DNA of 64,000 bases from Fasciola hepatica (GCA_948099385.1 CANUEZ040000193.1:6336501-6400500), one strand, 5' to 3'. Counted from the first letter of the stretch, positions 46,451 through 59,480 are shown. The notes: generated by a model from the letters alone, not told the origin. Numbers and translations are program-made.

Positions 46451-47525
46451 ATCTAAAGGGGGTAGGCTATTGACTAGGTCTTCTTCGTGAGTAATAGAGG
46501 GATTAGGTAGAATAGAACAAATGGTGTCCCTGCAACCAGATAATGAATCAGGCAGTGCATTTATGAAGAAAAAATGCACGCATGAAAGATGGAAGACATA
46601 CCTTCCGACATCAAATCTTTCAAACGGGACACTACATTGGACAACAACATCCTAACAGAGAAACAAATGATATCAAAACATCTTCAAATTCTGAACTTAT
46701 TTGGAATCTTATTAGAAAACAAAATAAACAACTCACACCAATTGAGTTACAGGTGCCTTATTCAACAGGATCACCAAAAGTTCAAAAGCCTTGAGTTTCT
46801 TTGAGGCCTATATTATGCTTGTAAAATTGGCATATCACAAAACTAACTAGCTATCAAGCACGGATGTCATTTGACCGTTGCACGTTTATTCTACAATCAC
46901 GATCTCGAAATGCACGCTAATTATTTTCTCTCTCGTAACCGTGTTCTCCATCTCATGGGTCGCGGGAAGCGATAATCGGGTTGTCGCGTCATTTTCATGC
47001 AAAGCATCAAAGTGACGGACGCGTGATCCGTACATAGCAGAAATAACTGATGAACACGTGCAATTGAGCAGAAAGCGTTGTGTTTCATCCGACGGTACAC
47101 ATCAAATACAGTCAACAAGAAGCAAGTTTCAATTGTTTCATTATTTTGAGGTGACAGACTCTTTATTGAAAAATATAAAATTATACATTAGGTCAACCAT
47201 AGGACAGTCGTAGACTGTGGTGCAATTACTCGTCTTACTGATTACCAACAGGTCAGGATTCAAAAGTTATTCAGCCAGTATTGCCGATCCCAATGTCTCA
47301 CATGTTTTATATTAGTTAGCTCACAGCTACGGTGACGCATCCACAGGCAGAACGGATAGCTGCTTGGCTCAATCAGCGTCGGAGATTATATGTAAATGGT
47401 TGGAAAAATCGATGACACCGCGCAATGCGGCCACAGAGAATGACGTCAGAGCTTCGGCCCCTTTCAGTTGCGGAATACCTAATTGAATCAGATCACAAAG
47501 TTGACCCGACCAAATTCCTTACGTT
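45840..47525. repeat. Smaller inverted repeat nested inside arm A'
   Basis: The halves 45840-46165 and 47525-46850 match in opposite orientation, as in arm A. The middle (46165-46850) includes a short frame at 46582-46804 with EDIPSDIKSFKRDTTLDNN, which is also readable on the minus strand of arm A at about 800-930. The right half carries the 47090-47450 block absent from the left half. Confidence 0.65.
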
Positions 47526-48888
47526 GATGTTGCTCATGTTGATGATGAGCCTAGCACTGAATACGCCCTTACATTTGCAGCTGCTTGAGTTATTCAATGA
47601 TAAAACCGTTCCCTAATTAGGCCATACAGATATCTCCTCATTCAGTTCCAATGAAGGATGCTATTCAAATTTCGTTTATTTATTGCGATCAGGCTCCGTG
47701 AAATTGAAGCTGGATATTGTTTATACATAAGGAGAAGGGCTCCTGGGTTTATCTCCCATCAATCTACTGGGTTTTCTCATTTTTCTATCTAATGTCCTCA
47801 TATTTTTGATAGTTTCTTCAAAAGACACTCACTGGTAGAAAAGATACATTGAGTGAGTAAACCCTCTTGTTGGACGCATTTGTGTGTTCAATGAAAACAT
47901 GCAGCCTGAATAGTATGACCTCCAATGGGCCAGATTGGATACTTTCATTTAATCACGTTTCTATCACATGATGTAGCAATGTGCTCATGTCCAGAACTGA
48001 ATTAACCGCATCCTTTCCCGATATATTTTAGGTGAAGAATGAATAGGAATTAAGATTTGGTAACTGGATGGATTCATTCTACCTAATAAGTGAATTCAAT
48101 TAGGTCTGTTAAGGTATAAAATCACGTTGGAAATATAATCCATAAATTGTTTGCTTTTCTCGGATGCATTACATTCACATCAATCTGCTGGCTCACTAGG
48201 ACGTTCACTTATTCATAAGGAAATTTTATCAAGTCCATGCACACGCTACCACAGATTCATATTATTGAGAGAGAAAAGGCAACTTCTATAGTGATTGACC
48301 ACTAATGTAATTAAGATATGATCTATAAATAAAACGTAGAAAAAATGAAATCATTTCTCATTCCGAATATACAACCCGGGTTCTCCATCAATATTGTTAC
48401 GCAGAATTACGATAGCACACCTTGTCATCAAGCAGTCGAAAAGCAATCTGTCTACCCATGAGTTCAATTTAGAGGTGGCAGGTCGGTCTCAATCGCCCGT
48501 TCTCCATATTCCAAGTCAGGACGATGTTATTACGCTGCCGGAATACATGTTTTGTTCACCTCTCGACTATTTCTCAATTTACGAATGAAACGCAGAGTAT
48601 CCGTACATTTCCAGCTCTCAGTGTGGGGCAGGTGACGTATGTTGAACAACAGGAAAAACGTCTTGACACATAAAGGCTTATCACCAAAGTTGGTTAAACA
48701 CAATACAAGTGAAGAGCTGACAAACGACAATTACCATCTCTTCCATGGAATCGGATCATTCGATCAATAACAATGGAGCCTCTCTTCCCATATAAACTGT
48801 CAAAATAAGAGCAACGAGAAATGCCAGAGACCAGGTCTCGGAAACCGCCGATGGAGTCTCGATCCGCGAAATGTTGCGACTATCCCGA
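47526..48888. other. About 1.4 kb without an identified gene
   Basis: AT-rich sequence with only small open frames. It lies between the end of visible A/A' homology and the candidate BEL/Pao LTR. Arm A' may continue into it, but the corresponding part of arm A is outside the window. Confidence 0.45.
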
Positions 48889-49697
48889 TGTCTAGGGCTG
48901 TAAATCTAGCAGTAACTTAGTTTCACTAGCTACACGCACGATATGGGCAGAACACGATTACGGGCAGCAGAACAAATTCCAATCGAATAACCGTGTTTAT
49001 CGATGATTCGTGGTTCTAAGTAATACAATAAACATAAATATACAGCAAATAAAGGACTCACAGCCAGGTGAGAAACCAAGAACAATGGGCAGTAAGCTTC
49101 CGAAAATCGGGACAGCGCAGAAAATAAAAACGGTCCACTTAGCAGGCAGCTGAACGAAACTGTAGCGCAGTTCGGTTGCGGTACAGTCAATAAATCAAGA
49201 GCGTTTATCGTCAAAGATCAATAAGTCGATTACAAACGCGTGAATTGGACTGTGGTTGCAATGGTAAAAAGTGTCATTAACAAATAAGTACAAATGAGCG
49301 AAGTCTGTGGAGTAAACAAAGGCACGTGTCAACATGAATAGGCGAATCCGGCACTAGATCTGTTAATGCCGTTGACGTATGACGGCCAATAGTGGAGTGC
49401 ACTGACAGAAACGATAAGACTGGGAGTTCGAGCCTCCGCTCGGCAGTACAAATGAAACACTGAGAAAGATTATATAACAGTAGAAGTGTAGACCTTCGGG
49501 AAAACAAGGTTATGAACAAATACGTGAACTGTTCATGTAATAAGTACCATGAAACTCAAGCATAAACTGATGTGATACCTTAGAAACAGGGAAAATACAT
49601 TACGAATGTCCGGGGTTCACGATGCATGTACTCACTACTAATAAGTAACTAAACAGAAGACAAAAGAACGAACTCTAATTACGATTCGTAATTAACA
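48889..49697 (-). repeat. Candidate 3' LTR of a BEL/Pao element
   Basis: On the minus strand, just after the integrase stop, a purine run (CGGGGGAAG, 49706-49698) is followed at once by TGTTAATTACG, as expected for a polypurine tract and LTR start. The stretch ends about 809 bases later with CCCTAGACA, giving TG...CA ends. The start is well supported by its position. The end is a guess from the terminal dinucleotide, because the matching 5' LTR is not in the window. A 94-codon frame at 48930-49214 lies inside it and is probably not coding. Confidence 0.45.
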
Positions 49698-49732
49698 CTT
49701 CCCCCGGGGTGGGGAAATGTCACGAACCACAC

Positions 49733-49984
49733 TCATGAGCATAAGTCCGACTCTAGAAGACACAGCTGTCGTATGTCTCTCCGGTGAACACCGATGGCTG
49801 TGCGTACTGCAACCTCTCTGATTCGTCCATCGCTTCCCATAACCGTTTCCTCAATTATCCCTTTGGGCCACGCCCCTCTCCGTGCGTGCGTGTCAGCTAG
49901 GAGAACCAAGTCGCCTACGTTCAGCTTTCGGCTAGGCTTATTCCACTTTGATCTTGTCTGTAGTGTTGGCAAGTATTCCTTCAA
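49733..49984 (-). pseudogene. BEL/Pao polyprotein C-terminus (integrase tail, element 3)
   Basis: The 83-codon minus-strand frame reads EYLPTLQTRSKWNKPSRKLN, VGDLVLLADTHARRGAWPKG, GSDGRIREVAVRTA and RRDIRQLCLLE. This is nearly the family consensus for the extreme C-terminus of BEL/Pao integrase (EYLPTLQxRxKW, VGDLVLxxDxxxPRGxWPxG, DGxVRxVxVRT, RPxxKLxLLE). It ends at a stop shortly before the candidate LTR. The upstream polyprotein is missing, so this is a 5'-truncated copy, and this segment itself has no stops and is the least decayed BEL/Pao piece in the window. Confidence 0.85.
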
Positions 49985-52690
49985 ATATAAACAAGAACCA
50001 AAACAAACATGTCAGTACAACACTGGTAACCATAACTTCAAGTTCAGTTTCACATATGAACAACGTTCCTCTAATTTATCTTTTACCCTGTCATACCAAG
50101 AAAATAGTGAACATGTGCAAATATCTCACTAAAAGCTCACCTTTTCAAACTATAAATTGGGAAAAACGTTTGACGATCATTACTCGCATTCCATAAACGT
50201 AGCAGAATTGTTTTGTAACTTGCCTGTCTTCTCCGGTTGGGCAGCTTTCTGGGCGCTTCTGTCGCATGAAGCATCACCACAATCACATCACCTTTACCTC
50301 TATCACCAATCAATAACGATGCCTGCGTCAAACGGATAGACAAGTTCAAATATCAGTGAATATAATGACAGCAGTCAAAAAGTTGATCTACATTTGAGTT
50401 GCGTGACCATATATAACCTGGTTCTCGTGGGATTTTTTGCGACAGCGGTATGAGTAATCATGTTGATTGAATTGAATTTATTGCTTTATATACTTCGTTG
50501 GATCACGTGATGGTGTCGCGTCGCTCATTGAAGACAATTTTTTTCTAGTTTTTCCAGTAGGGAAATCACTATGACTGTCTGACTGGCAGTGACGTAATGC
50601 CTTGTCTCTGAACGATTTGATGTGGTCACTGTTCTTTCATCGATCGATGACGCAATCGTGTTGAGTTTCGTTCTCAAGCCACATGTGAATGTGTTAAACC
50701 TTTGTATGACGTGTGATCGGGGAATAACGTGAACATAATAACCGGTTCGGCAGTATAGTAGATTCGCAAGAAGTTGGCTTCAAACGATTGCTGATTTGGT
50801 TGATGCCAACGTTTTATTTATGAGTTATTTATAATCTTATTTCCAAGCCCAGTGGAAGACTATTCATTATCAGCTTGATTTGATACTGATTTGCCAGGAA
50901 TTATGCTGGATACGCAGTTGACATCAGCGTTTCAATAAGTCGATTGATTTTTCCCTCCAGTGGCTCTATCGTCCAAAAACCTCTCTAGCCCGAGAAACAG
51001 TGTTTGCATTGTGCTTATCTTGTACTTCTCTGGAACAATTTCAGTGCAGAATAGATAGTGTCCTTGTAGACAGATCATTTATTTGATCCATTTTCTCAGT
51101 TTTCTCTGTTGACCTGTAAACTTATATTTGAACGGAGATTATTCTAGATGATCAACTGTCATTCACAAAGTAACTGGGTTTCGTAACCTTATCAACCATT
51201 TTATTAGTTTTCATATACCGGAGATTCGGTCATTGACGAGACTATCCGCTCTGTCGCGTCTGTTTTGTCATTTCGACAACATGTTTTACTAAAAATATCA
51301 ACAGACCCATGAGACGTTTCTACCAGAGGACATTGATAAAACTGCTGATACAGTATTCATGCCCCGTTCTTTGCTAGTTCCTGAATTACCAAATCCATTT
51401 TTTTGTTTTTCTCTATGCATTATTATTATACTGGATTGAGTATGTTTTAAATGAACATAACAAAAAAGGCTCCGTACGTCAAAAAGTGTTGACGGTTCAG
51501 ATAATCCTTCATCCTTGAACAGTCTGCTTTGATATTTCCGACAACTGAAATTGATGATGTCATATGCTTATCGCCTACACCCAGAAACAAGACCGATTCT
51601 ATACAGACCTCAAACAACAGTGATGTAGTCTCTTTTCAACAGACGAGCAGAGCAATATGGAAACATGGGAAACATACACTGATAAGCGAAGGAAGATGAA
51701 GCAGACTGTGAAGCAATGAACTGTTGGACTTCAGGAAATTGAAATGGCAATCAATGAACTTTCCAGACAGCAATGTCTGTATGCAAAGATCGAATGCAAT
51801 TTCTCTAAAACCGTGATAATTCAAATGGTTTAAACGTGTAAAAGGAGTGGGTTCAATAGTGCTGCTGTATTATAGAAAACGTGATCTCACAGTGGAAATA
51901 ACGCAATCTAGACATATGTGAGTGTTTACCACAAGACTAGACTGCTCGGAAAGGTTTCCTCTCGTGAATTATTTTCATCGGCGTACTTGAAGAAACGAGC
52001 TGAGTGGGTGACAGCTGTGACTCATGACAAAGAGGTTGTATTTGATGCTTCTGTTCCGTTCTGTTCTATTTCAAGCTGTAAGAATGTGTGAAAAAAAAAT
52101 CGGTACACGGTCGCACGAATGTGTTGGTTCCATGTGAACCTGCCAAACGAGCGATCCTGTGTTTCGATAGTGATTCCCTATGGAACTGAAATTCGTACCA
52201 ATCCATCAAGACAAATGTAAATTCACATTGCCTGGTTGACTACGGATTTACAATGAAGGTGAGTTACAATTCCATTCCTCAGTGTTTAGCCGTGTTTTAT
52301 TTGCCTCCTGCTTTCTGAACCGTGACAACAAAGAAAGGTCTCGACCAGAGACGTTTGTGTATTGGTAACGGCTTGCTCGTTTACCTTATAGTTCAAATTT
52401 CAATTTGAATTATTCTTTACTTCTCTACTGTTAACACCCTTCTGTTTTGTCGATTCACGTGTGCGTCGTATGCTTGGCGCTTTCCCCAAAGTCATGCCCT
52501 TGTTTATTCATGTTGTTTGTGTCACATTTATCAATCATGAACTAACTCCATCTGTAGGCTTGTACCCATCACTCCAGCACAGTTTAGGTAATATATCAAA
52601 AGTAGTGATGATTGGTTTCTACAATCCTTCCTTGTAGGCTCATAAACAATTTGTGACAACACTTAAGCTTCCGTGGCCCACGTCATGGTG
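49985..52690. other. About 2.7 kb without an identified gene
   Basis: The frames 50137-50349 (minus) and 49794-50132 (plus) have no recognised motifs. From 50400 to 52690 even open frames above 60 codons are rare. Polyadenylation-like signals and T-rich tracts occur, but no repeated unit was matched to the rest of the window. Confidence 0.45.
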
Positions 52691-53377
52691 AGGCTCAAAC
52701 TGTATTCGTTGAAACTTTTATTATCCTATTCGAGTTATTGATGTTCTCAATATAAACAAGCACGTTGATTTCGACGGCATGATAGATTTTTACACGAATC
52801 AAAATGGGTTTCTAATCGGCAAATCACAGTTTTACTTTCTACTTTGGGAATGTCGGTTTCACAGAAGAAACTGAAGAATCAAGAATGAAAACTGATTTTT
52901 AGGCAAGTATTCAGTTTTCTTTATTTCTGTCTACTGATTGCCAATGCTAAATGTATGCGGTATCGCAGAATTTTAGTCCTACCGTTTTAAAATATCGCGA
53001 AATTTTAGATTTTGACCTAACATTACTAATCACATGCGACCCTATTGGATCCAACATATTTTCCAAATTCAGTTATGCTCCTCCACAGTAGCGGTAAAAT
53101 CGTCAGTTGCTCTTATACAGAAGAAGTTAAGGGAGTATGCATATTGATATTTGGTGTAATTCCAAGGTACATCTGACCATTCTCATTTTAATAGTAAGCC
53201 GTGTTCAGTTATAGGAGTTTCATACTCAAATAATGACTGGGTGATATCATGGTGATTCGTGAAATAGATATTGAAACAATCATGTTCGGTTTATTATGCA
53301 AAGACCGAAGCGAGCACAGCCAGGTATTTATGATTCACCATTTTGTAGACAATCATAGGCGACCAGCTAGAGAAAAT

Positions 53378-53930
53378 GGAGCCCCAGGGTAAAATCTTGA
53401 ATGTGCCGTAGTTAGCAGTGCTCTGGGAAAATGTATTTATCATTCCCAAAAGGAAAATTCCCACGGACGAAACCTGTGAGTTCTGCTATGGTAGTAACAG
53501 TGATCGTGACTGAACTGACAACATCGAGAATGTTGAGCATCCAAATTGCTGATTTTGTGAAATGATAAATCTACCTTCATTCTGCTACCTGAATGGAGTC
53601 AAGTAGTATAGTCCACCTACTCACGAGGACTATCCAAGTGACTTTCTCTAACGTCATTGGTTGTTCTGTACAGTGGGACACGTTGCATCAAAATACGAAG
53701 TGTTCACAGTATAAGAGAATATCGTTTACTTTCCATTGGCTTAAGTGAAATGGATTAAATATTTCACGTTGAATTCTGATTGACCTAAGCGAGTGCCACT
53801 GTTGGTTGAATCGTACAAATGTTTCAATACTGGTTCTGAAGCAAAACGCCGGAATTCAGACACTGTCGATCACCTGATACTCATAACACCTCACAATTAG
53901 ATGGGCAACGTTGTTCTCTTCCACAACAGT
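53378..53930. other. About 550 bases present in B2, replaced by about 80 bases in B1
   Basis: The B2 segment starts GAGCCCCAGGGTAAAATC and ends near TCTGTTTTCTC. B1 has a different 80-base stretch (about 21910-21965) here. No open frame or terminal repeat is apparent. Confidence 0.5.
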
Positions 53931-54594
53931 CTGTTTTCTCCAAACAATTAGGTAATCCGGTGATCATGAGTACACCAAATCTGTGCGAATTTGGAATTGT
54001 TCAGGGCCTTCCATCGACGTGATGCTCATTGGGGCTGCTTCCAACACATTCGCCTAACAGGTTATTCATGTCGAAATCTCATAATTTCTGTAAACTGATA
54101 TTCAAAGGTTTTCCAAGCTTATAGGTTTTTGCCAGGTTTCATTTTGTTACCACTCTGCTAAAATGTTGTTCTTTCATGTAAATGGCAATTTATTAGAGGT
54201 CTTGGAGGGTTCATCATCGTTGACTTATACAATTGAGAACAAAGACAGTCACATTGCGTCAATGATCTGGTAGCTACAGAGATATCATGGAGGTCCCACT
54301 AGAGGTTTGTTTGCCTCACATTTATGGTCCGTGAGAAGAGCAAGGTTGCATTCATATGCTACGTCGCAAAACTTTGGGGTTAGAAATAGGAAAATGCGTG
54401 GTATACACACACAATAAAATGTTCAGACCGAAGATTCATATCTGTCAAGTCATTCAGTGAGGAAACTTAATCCCCTGCAAGTTAATTGATGAAACAACCT
54501 CTAGACTGTTCTTCTTGCTTCTCTTTCATTTACTTTACCAGTGCAAAGATATCCCACTAGAAATTTGATTGGTGTGCAACGCAAGATGTGAGGG

Positions 54595-55023
54595 ATGTAT
54601 TATCAAAGTGTGCGTATTCATCTAGAACCAATTTTTGTGGCCACACGCTTACCATCGGTGAGTTACACGAGTGCGCTGCTATCAATTGGATTTCCATTGG
54701 AAACACTGTGTGTGTGCATATCACAAGTGATTTCAAACAAACGGGGTAAAACAGCTGCACGCGGAGTGCCTTCGTGGGTTAATCATGGTGAGTTCACAAT
54801 GAACATCCTGTGGTTCATTAGTATACTAATGAGAACAATCTTACTGATAACTTTTGATGACTCACTTCACATCACTTCCTCTATAATGATGTGTTCACTG
54901 TTGCAAATGAAATGTGCACATACCAAAACTGAACTCCAATCCCGGCTACTTTCTTTGCGAATAACATCCCTGGTCACGGTTGGTATAAAGGCAGGCTTGT
55001 CACCAGCACACAATACTTGGTAA
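54595..55023 (+). CDS. Open frame conserved between B2 and B1, unknown product
   Basis: Partner of 22636-23058: 142 codons, aligned over about 130 with roughly 20-30 amino-acid differences. The start codon differs, as the B2 frame begins ten residues earlier. The hydrophobic centre (ILWFISILMRTILLITF) is retained. No domain recognised. The same cautions apply: an open frame in both copies is weak evidence for coding at this length. Confidence 0.3.
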   Translation: MYYQSVRIHLEPIFVATRLPSVSYTSALLSIGFPLETLCVCISQVISNKRGKTAARGVPSWVNHGEFTMNILWFISILMRTILLITFDDSLHITSSIMMCSLLQMKCAHTKTELQSRLLSLRITSLVTVGIKAGLSPAHNTW

Positions 55024-55204
55024 TATACGTGAAAGGTTTGTGTGATAGAAAATACTGTATCTCAATCGGATCAGCAGGGCGACAGCAAAAAATCAACAGC
55101 TAGATTTGAATAGACAAAAACAGTTTGTTCGGTTCTTCTAATGAAGATGTTGACATGCTCTTGATATAACAATAACAAACCTAATTTTGTAGTTGCTAAT
55201 TTCA

Positions 55205-56215
55205 TTTGGAAACAATTCTGATGAAGTCGTTCATCACATAGAGGTTATCCATGCAGAAATGTATTTGCATTCTGGCATTCCGCGGAATACTTATCTACTA
55301 AAATACTCGGCTTCCTAAACGGAACTCCTACTTTTGTTTCTGTCTTCAGCTGGGTAGTCACAACTAATGATCACGTCAATGTTTGTCATTTACTTCACGA
55401 TACGACATTTCGATTTGGTTTTACCAAGGAGTACACAGACTGTAGAATGAAGTAAAGCCATTGCCTACCCAGTTGTGAATGAATAAAATGAATGAATAGT
55501 CTGGTGAAAACACCAAATTTACTGAATGCAGATGTGTTGCACTGACTCAGAATCGGGTTCGTTCAGTGGTATGCTCCAATTTCAGCCAGTAAGAGGACCT
55601 TTGAGACTTGGTGCTTGTCCTAAATTGACGAACTATCACACACATAAGGGCAAAACACCTAACGCATTTTTAGGATGGAGAGACCACAGTGAAACAACAG
55701 ATAGCGATGCGATCACTGTTTGTAGCAAAAAGCCCTAATGGCAACAAACATATCTTCAGATTGTGAGCATTGAATAGAGCTAAATCTTATTGGACAGAGC
55801 AATAAGGTTTTGCAATGAATGTGTTTTGTGGCTAAATAACCTAGCGTCGCGGAATTCGATGCCAAATTTTGAATGGCTCATCTAAGTGAAGTATATACCA
55901 ACCTAGTCTCGAGAGAGAAAATCCAGAGAGAAATCGTGTGAATATCCCACAATGTAATTCTGGTATTCGGGCTGATTCGCAAGCGTTCCATTCATGTCAT
56001 TTGTACAGACGTTTCCAAAAAAAGTCATACGATAGTTGTTACAATCATTTGTGGGGTAGACCCAAAATAAAATAGAACACAGAATCGTTTGTATTGCCAA
56101 AACAATGTCAGATGTCTCTAGGGAAATTTCGATCAAACAGTGTGAAGCTACTGTTGATGCATGACCTCAGATTATTTCAGAACTGTTCTCTGATGACAAG
56201 AGAAACGAAACGCGT
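55205..56215. other. About 1.0 kb present in B2 and absent in B1
   Basis: B1 joins the flanks directly near 23265-23275. The segment contains a 70-codon plus-strand frame (55526-55738) and a 77-codon minus-strand frame (55903-56136), neither recognised. An ATGAATGAATAAAATGAATG run near 55479-55500 is a low-complexity feature. An insertion in B2 is the simplest reading. Confidence 0.55.
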
Positions 56216-57221
56216 TTGAAAAATAGAAATTATTGTAATGACTTTCATGACAACCAAACACTTGATTTGCCACGCTATTTAGGTTTGAATTATATATTAT
56301 TTCAAAGAAAACTGAATCGTTGGTGAAGATGTTTACAAGATGGTGATTTCTGATATATTGGGGATTTAAAATCCCTTTTTGGAGCGTGATTATTTCGAGA
56401 ATTCCTGCGGGAATCACATGTTCAATGCTGAGCGTTCAAGAGTCCAAGTCAGAATAAGGCGGATTTGCAGGCACCTTCATGGAAAGTTCTCATTTTCATT
56501 CTGAGTAAATTTTATCGTTGCACAGCTCGATAGATGAGTCATTACTGCGAGCTGAAGCATAATTACCTATGAATAAGATGCAAGCTTATGCCAAAATATG
56601 AGAAGGATATTGACTGCTTATCCACGTAGTGAGTGTGAACAAAGACATCTGCTAAGAAGAAACACGAATAAAATATTATCCCAGCATTCAGGACATTCTG
56701 GAGTCGAAAGCAGTACATCTTACAGAGTTCAAACATACCAATATATACATGAATTCGCTGCGAAAGCCATACCGAATTAGTGATGTTCAGTGCGGCAAAG
56801 TGCGGACATTGATCACTCTGCTCCCGGTTACTGATACATGATATCTCCAAGTGCGTATTTTCCTAAAAAGCTGTGTGACTTTGCACGCATATAAAGGAAT
56901 GCAATTTAGAACTATCCAGGACTGTCTAGACCAGACATTAGTGACACAAATTTTATGGACTCAGTAATAACGGGTACTCTCGATTATCAACATTTGGTTG
57001 AGTAATTGAGATGGAGTCGAATTATATCATACCACTTCTATATAAATGTGGATGATTTGAACTGGAAGTTGGATTGTAATACTACTTCGAAATTCGTAGG
57101 TCAATCATTTAATGTACCAGTTCAAATTACTTCTTTCACGTGATTTCATAACATGGGTGAATTGAGGAATCAAATTGCCTCAGACCAGTGGGTTTTGTTT
57201 AGTGTAGTCTCTCCTGCCTAA

Positions 57222-59480
57222 TCAAAAATGATTATTCTTGAACTTTTAAATTTGACTAGATTAGTTTCATATCTAGACGTAAATGAATGGTGTGTTCTTA
57301 CTCATAAGGTGTAACAGCGTAGTTTACCAGAATCTCAACCACCGGACACAAGGAAATGCAACCGAACGCCTCATGTGATGATGGATATTGCACTACGAAT
57401 ATTATTTGGATAGTTTCTTCAAATTAAATTCCGGATGAAAGATCGTATTTTGATCGAAGTTTACCCGGACACTCATGCATGATGAACCTCAATAACCAAG
57501 AATTCAACTGCGTACTCCTGGAGAACGTTTGAATGAATTTTCGGCTTACAGCATGCTAAATCCACAACATCAGTTCAGATTGTAAATAATGAACTGGAAG
57601 AATTTTATGGGTTCAAAATTATGCTCAAATTAGTTGGGATTTGAATTTCTCAACAGTGTTTTTACACATAATTTTATTGGCTGGTTTTGGTTATAAGTTA
57701 AGATTACCTAACATTGCAATAAAGATGGCGAGTTTTGTGTCATTTTTAAAACACGTTTTCAGTTAAATGTATCTTCAGTCCACAGTTTCCCCATAGCCAT
57801 AACGGGTTAGAATATAAATCAAACGGAAAAATGTGAACGAGGCAAAGAGAAAGCTTGGAACGATTCAGTTGATAAGAGGCCTAAAGATAAAGTAAAATGA
57901 ATGATCGTGAATAGAGACTTCGAGATTTGAACACACAGTCTTGTGAGTAACTATGTCAAGCCTATTTTTACCGAAGCTGAATTCATGCTAGCGAATTGTT
58001 CAAATCCGGATAAGGCTTGAATCATTTGAATGTACGCCGAATTCGAAGAAAAATAATTTTACACAGTGTGTATATTGAAGAAATGTGAGTCTCATCCTCA
58101 AACATTTGCTTTTTTACCAGTTATAGGCTATTTTTATATGTAAGCTTGAGGTGACTGATAAAAGGTACTTTTAGTATCAGCCGTTAGAAAATGAAGAACA
58201 AAAGACAAGCGAACCAATTCTCTCTCACTTTATATATCCCACCTTGAAAGCTGTATTGTACATAAGGAAATGCATAGATAATAAATCACATAGGTTGGCT
58301 GATAAGCAAAAACGATTATTGTTACCTCGAATAACATGATCAGTAAGAGATTTGGTTGGATTAATAAATAACGCTTCAACAGTTCACAAAGCTTTACTTG
58401 CCAATAAAAATTGCAGAGGCATTGTTCGGCTGCTTCATCCTTGTTGGAAATTATCACCACTGCACATCAGTAGAGTCGTTTATGTGACTCTATCCCGTAA
58501 ATAGATGATCATGAGTTGAACACCTAATAACCAAGCTATCCGGCTCTCAACGTCACAAGTACATGACAAAGCGTCGTTTTATCACTGGTATTTCAGTGTT
58601 CCCAGCACGTTGACCGCACGACAATCGACTCCTCGGACGAACGAATTCGTAGGGAGAGTTCGTGGAAACAAATCCGTTACGTTGCAAACAACGTGAAGAG
58701 AGAGCTTGGATAGGAAATCAAAGTGAACAGCTGGAGATTTCATTTGACTGTCAAATGATTCATCTTATGGAAACAAATTACCGTAATCGTCCATCATAAG
58801 ATCTCACTTTGTGCGGTTGAATCTTCAGCTACTAACTCTATGTTATTCTACTAATTTTGTTCGTCATGAGTTTATTATACAGAATTACGTTGTCCAATTC
58901 GAGGAATGGAACCTCATTTTGCACTTCTTTATTTCATGTCTTCATTATTCAAATACCCTTTCCGTATTCCGGACGTGATATATTCCTAACGTTTATGTTT
59001 TAGAAAAATGTATAATTTCCTTATTTTTCATGTGGCTATATTCTCGCACTAGATCATCATACCAAGGTATCAAGCCCTTCTCCCTCACATCCATTGCAAT
59101 ACCATCATTCCGCAGCAACCGACGCTACATAACTCCTGATTGATGTTAATTCCTTGATTTCGTTGTATTTTGTCTCAGCCGCGATTGTGCCTTCTCGTGT
59201 GATAGAAAAACATTTCTGATTAGAATATATTGGCGTTTGCTCTGCAAAAAACGGCGGAGGTAATTCCAAATCTTCTCACATAACTGGGTAATGATTATGT
59301 TCAAGCAAAAGTGCCTTTGAAAGTGGATGACGCTGAGAGTGGATTCCATGTGTGTATGTTCAGAGGTATTTTGCAAAAGACTAGGCTTCTTCGTCACTAG
59401 TAATGCTTTGAAAACCCGAATTTGAATACGCACTTGAGTTTTACGTAGGTGCCTCGGGTGCTGATTCCGAATCAAAATGC
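57222..59480. other. About 2.26 kb present in B2, mostly absent in B1
   Basis: B1 has only about 95 unrelated bases (24240-24335) at this position. The segment is the largest presence/absence difference. It holds minus-strand frames at 58230-58460 (76 codons) and 59146-59553 (135 codons, continuing slightly past the junction). Neither shows a recognisable domain, although the latter is basic and could be decayed. No terminal repeats were noticed by eye. Confidence 0.55.

Larger units (their letters stand above)
39745..47525. repeat. Arm A' of the large inverted repeat
   Basis: Reverse-complement partner of 1-6515. The arm is longer because it carries several segments absent from A: about 41052-41677 (625 bases), 42660-42835 (about 175), 43030-43330 (about 300) and 43580-44110 (about 530). 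It lacks A's 5418-5760. Its left end lies next to a Penelope-like element and its right end, as far as the window lets one see, is at about 47525 where arm A reaches the window edge. Identity with A is roughly 85-88% by eye. Confidence 0.9.

Noticed and set aside
1..47525. The long inverted repeat with a 33 kb interior as a Maverick/Polinton-type giant transposon
   Set aside because: The arms are diverged transposon mosaics and the interior shows LINE, LTR, Penelope and mariner scraps. No protein-primed DNA polymerase B, packaging ATPase, capsid or Polinton integrase was seen.
49420..49460. GAGTTCGAGCCTCCGCTC as a tRNA or SINE B box
   Set aside because: There is no A box at the right distance and no cloverleaf could be drawn. 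It lies inside the candidate BEL/Pao LTR.
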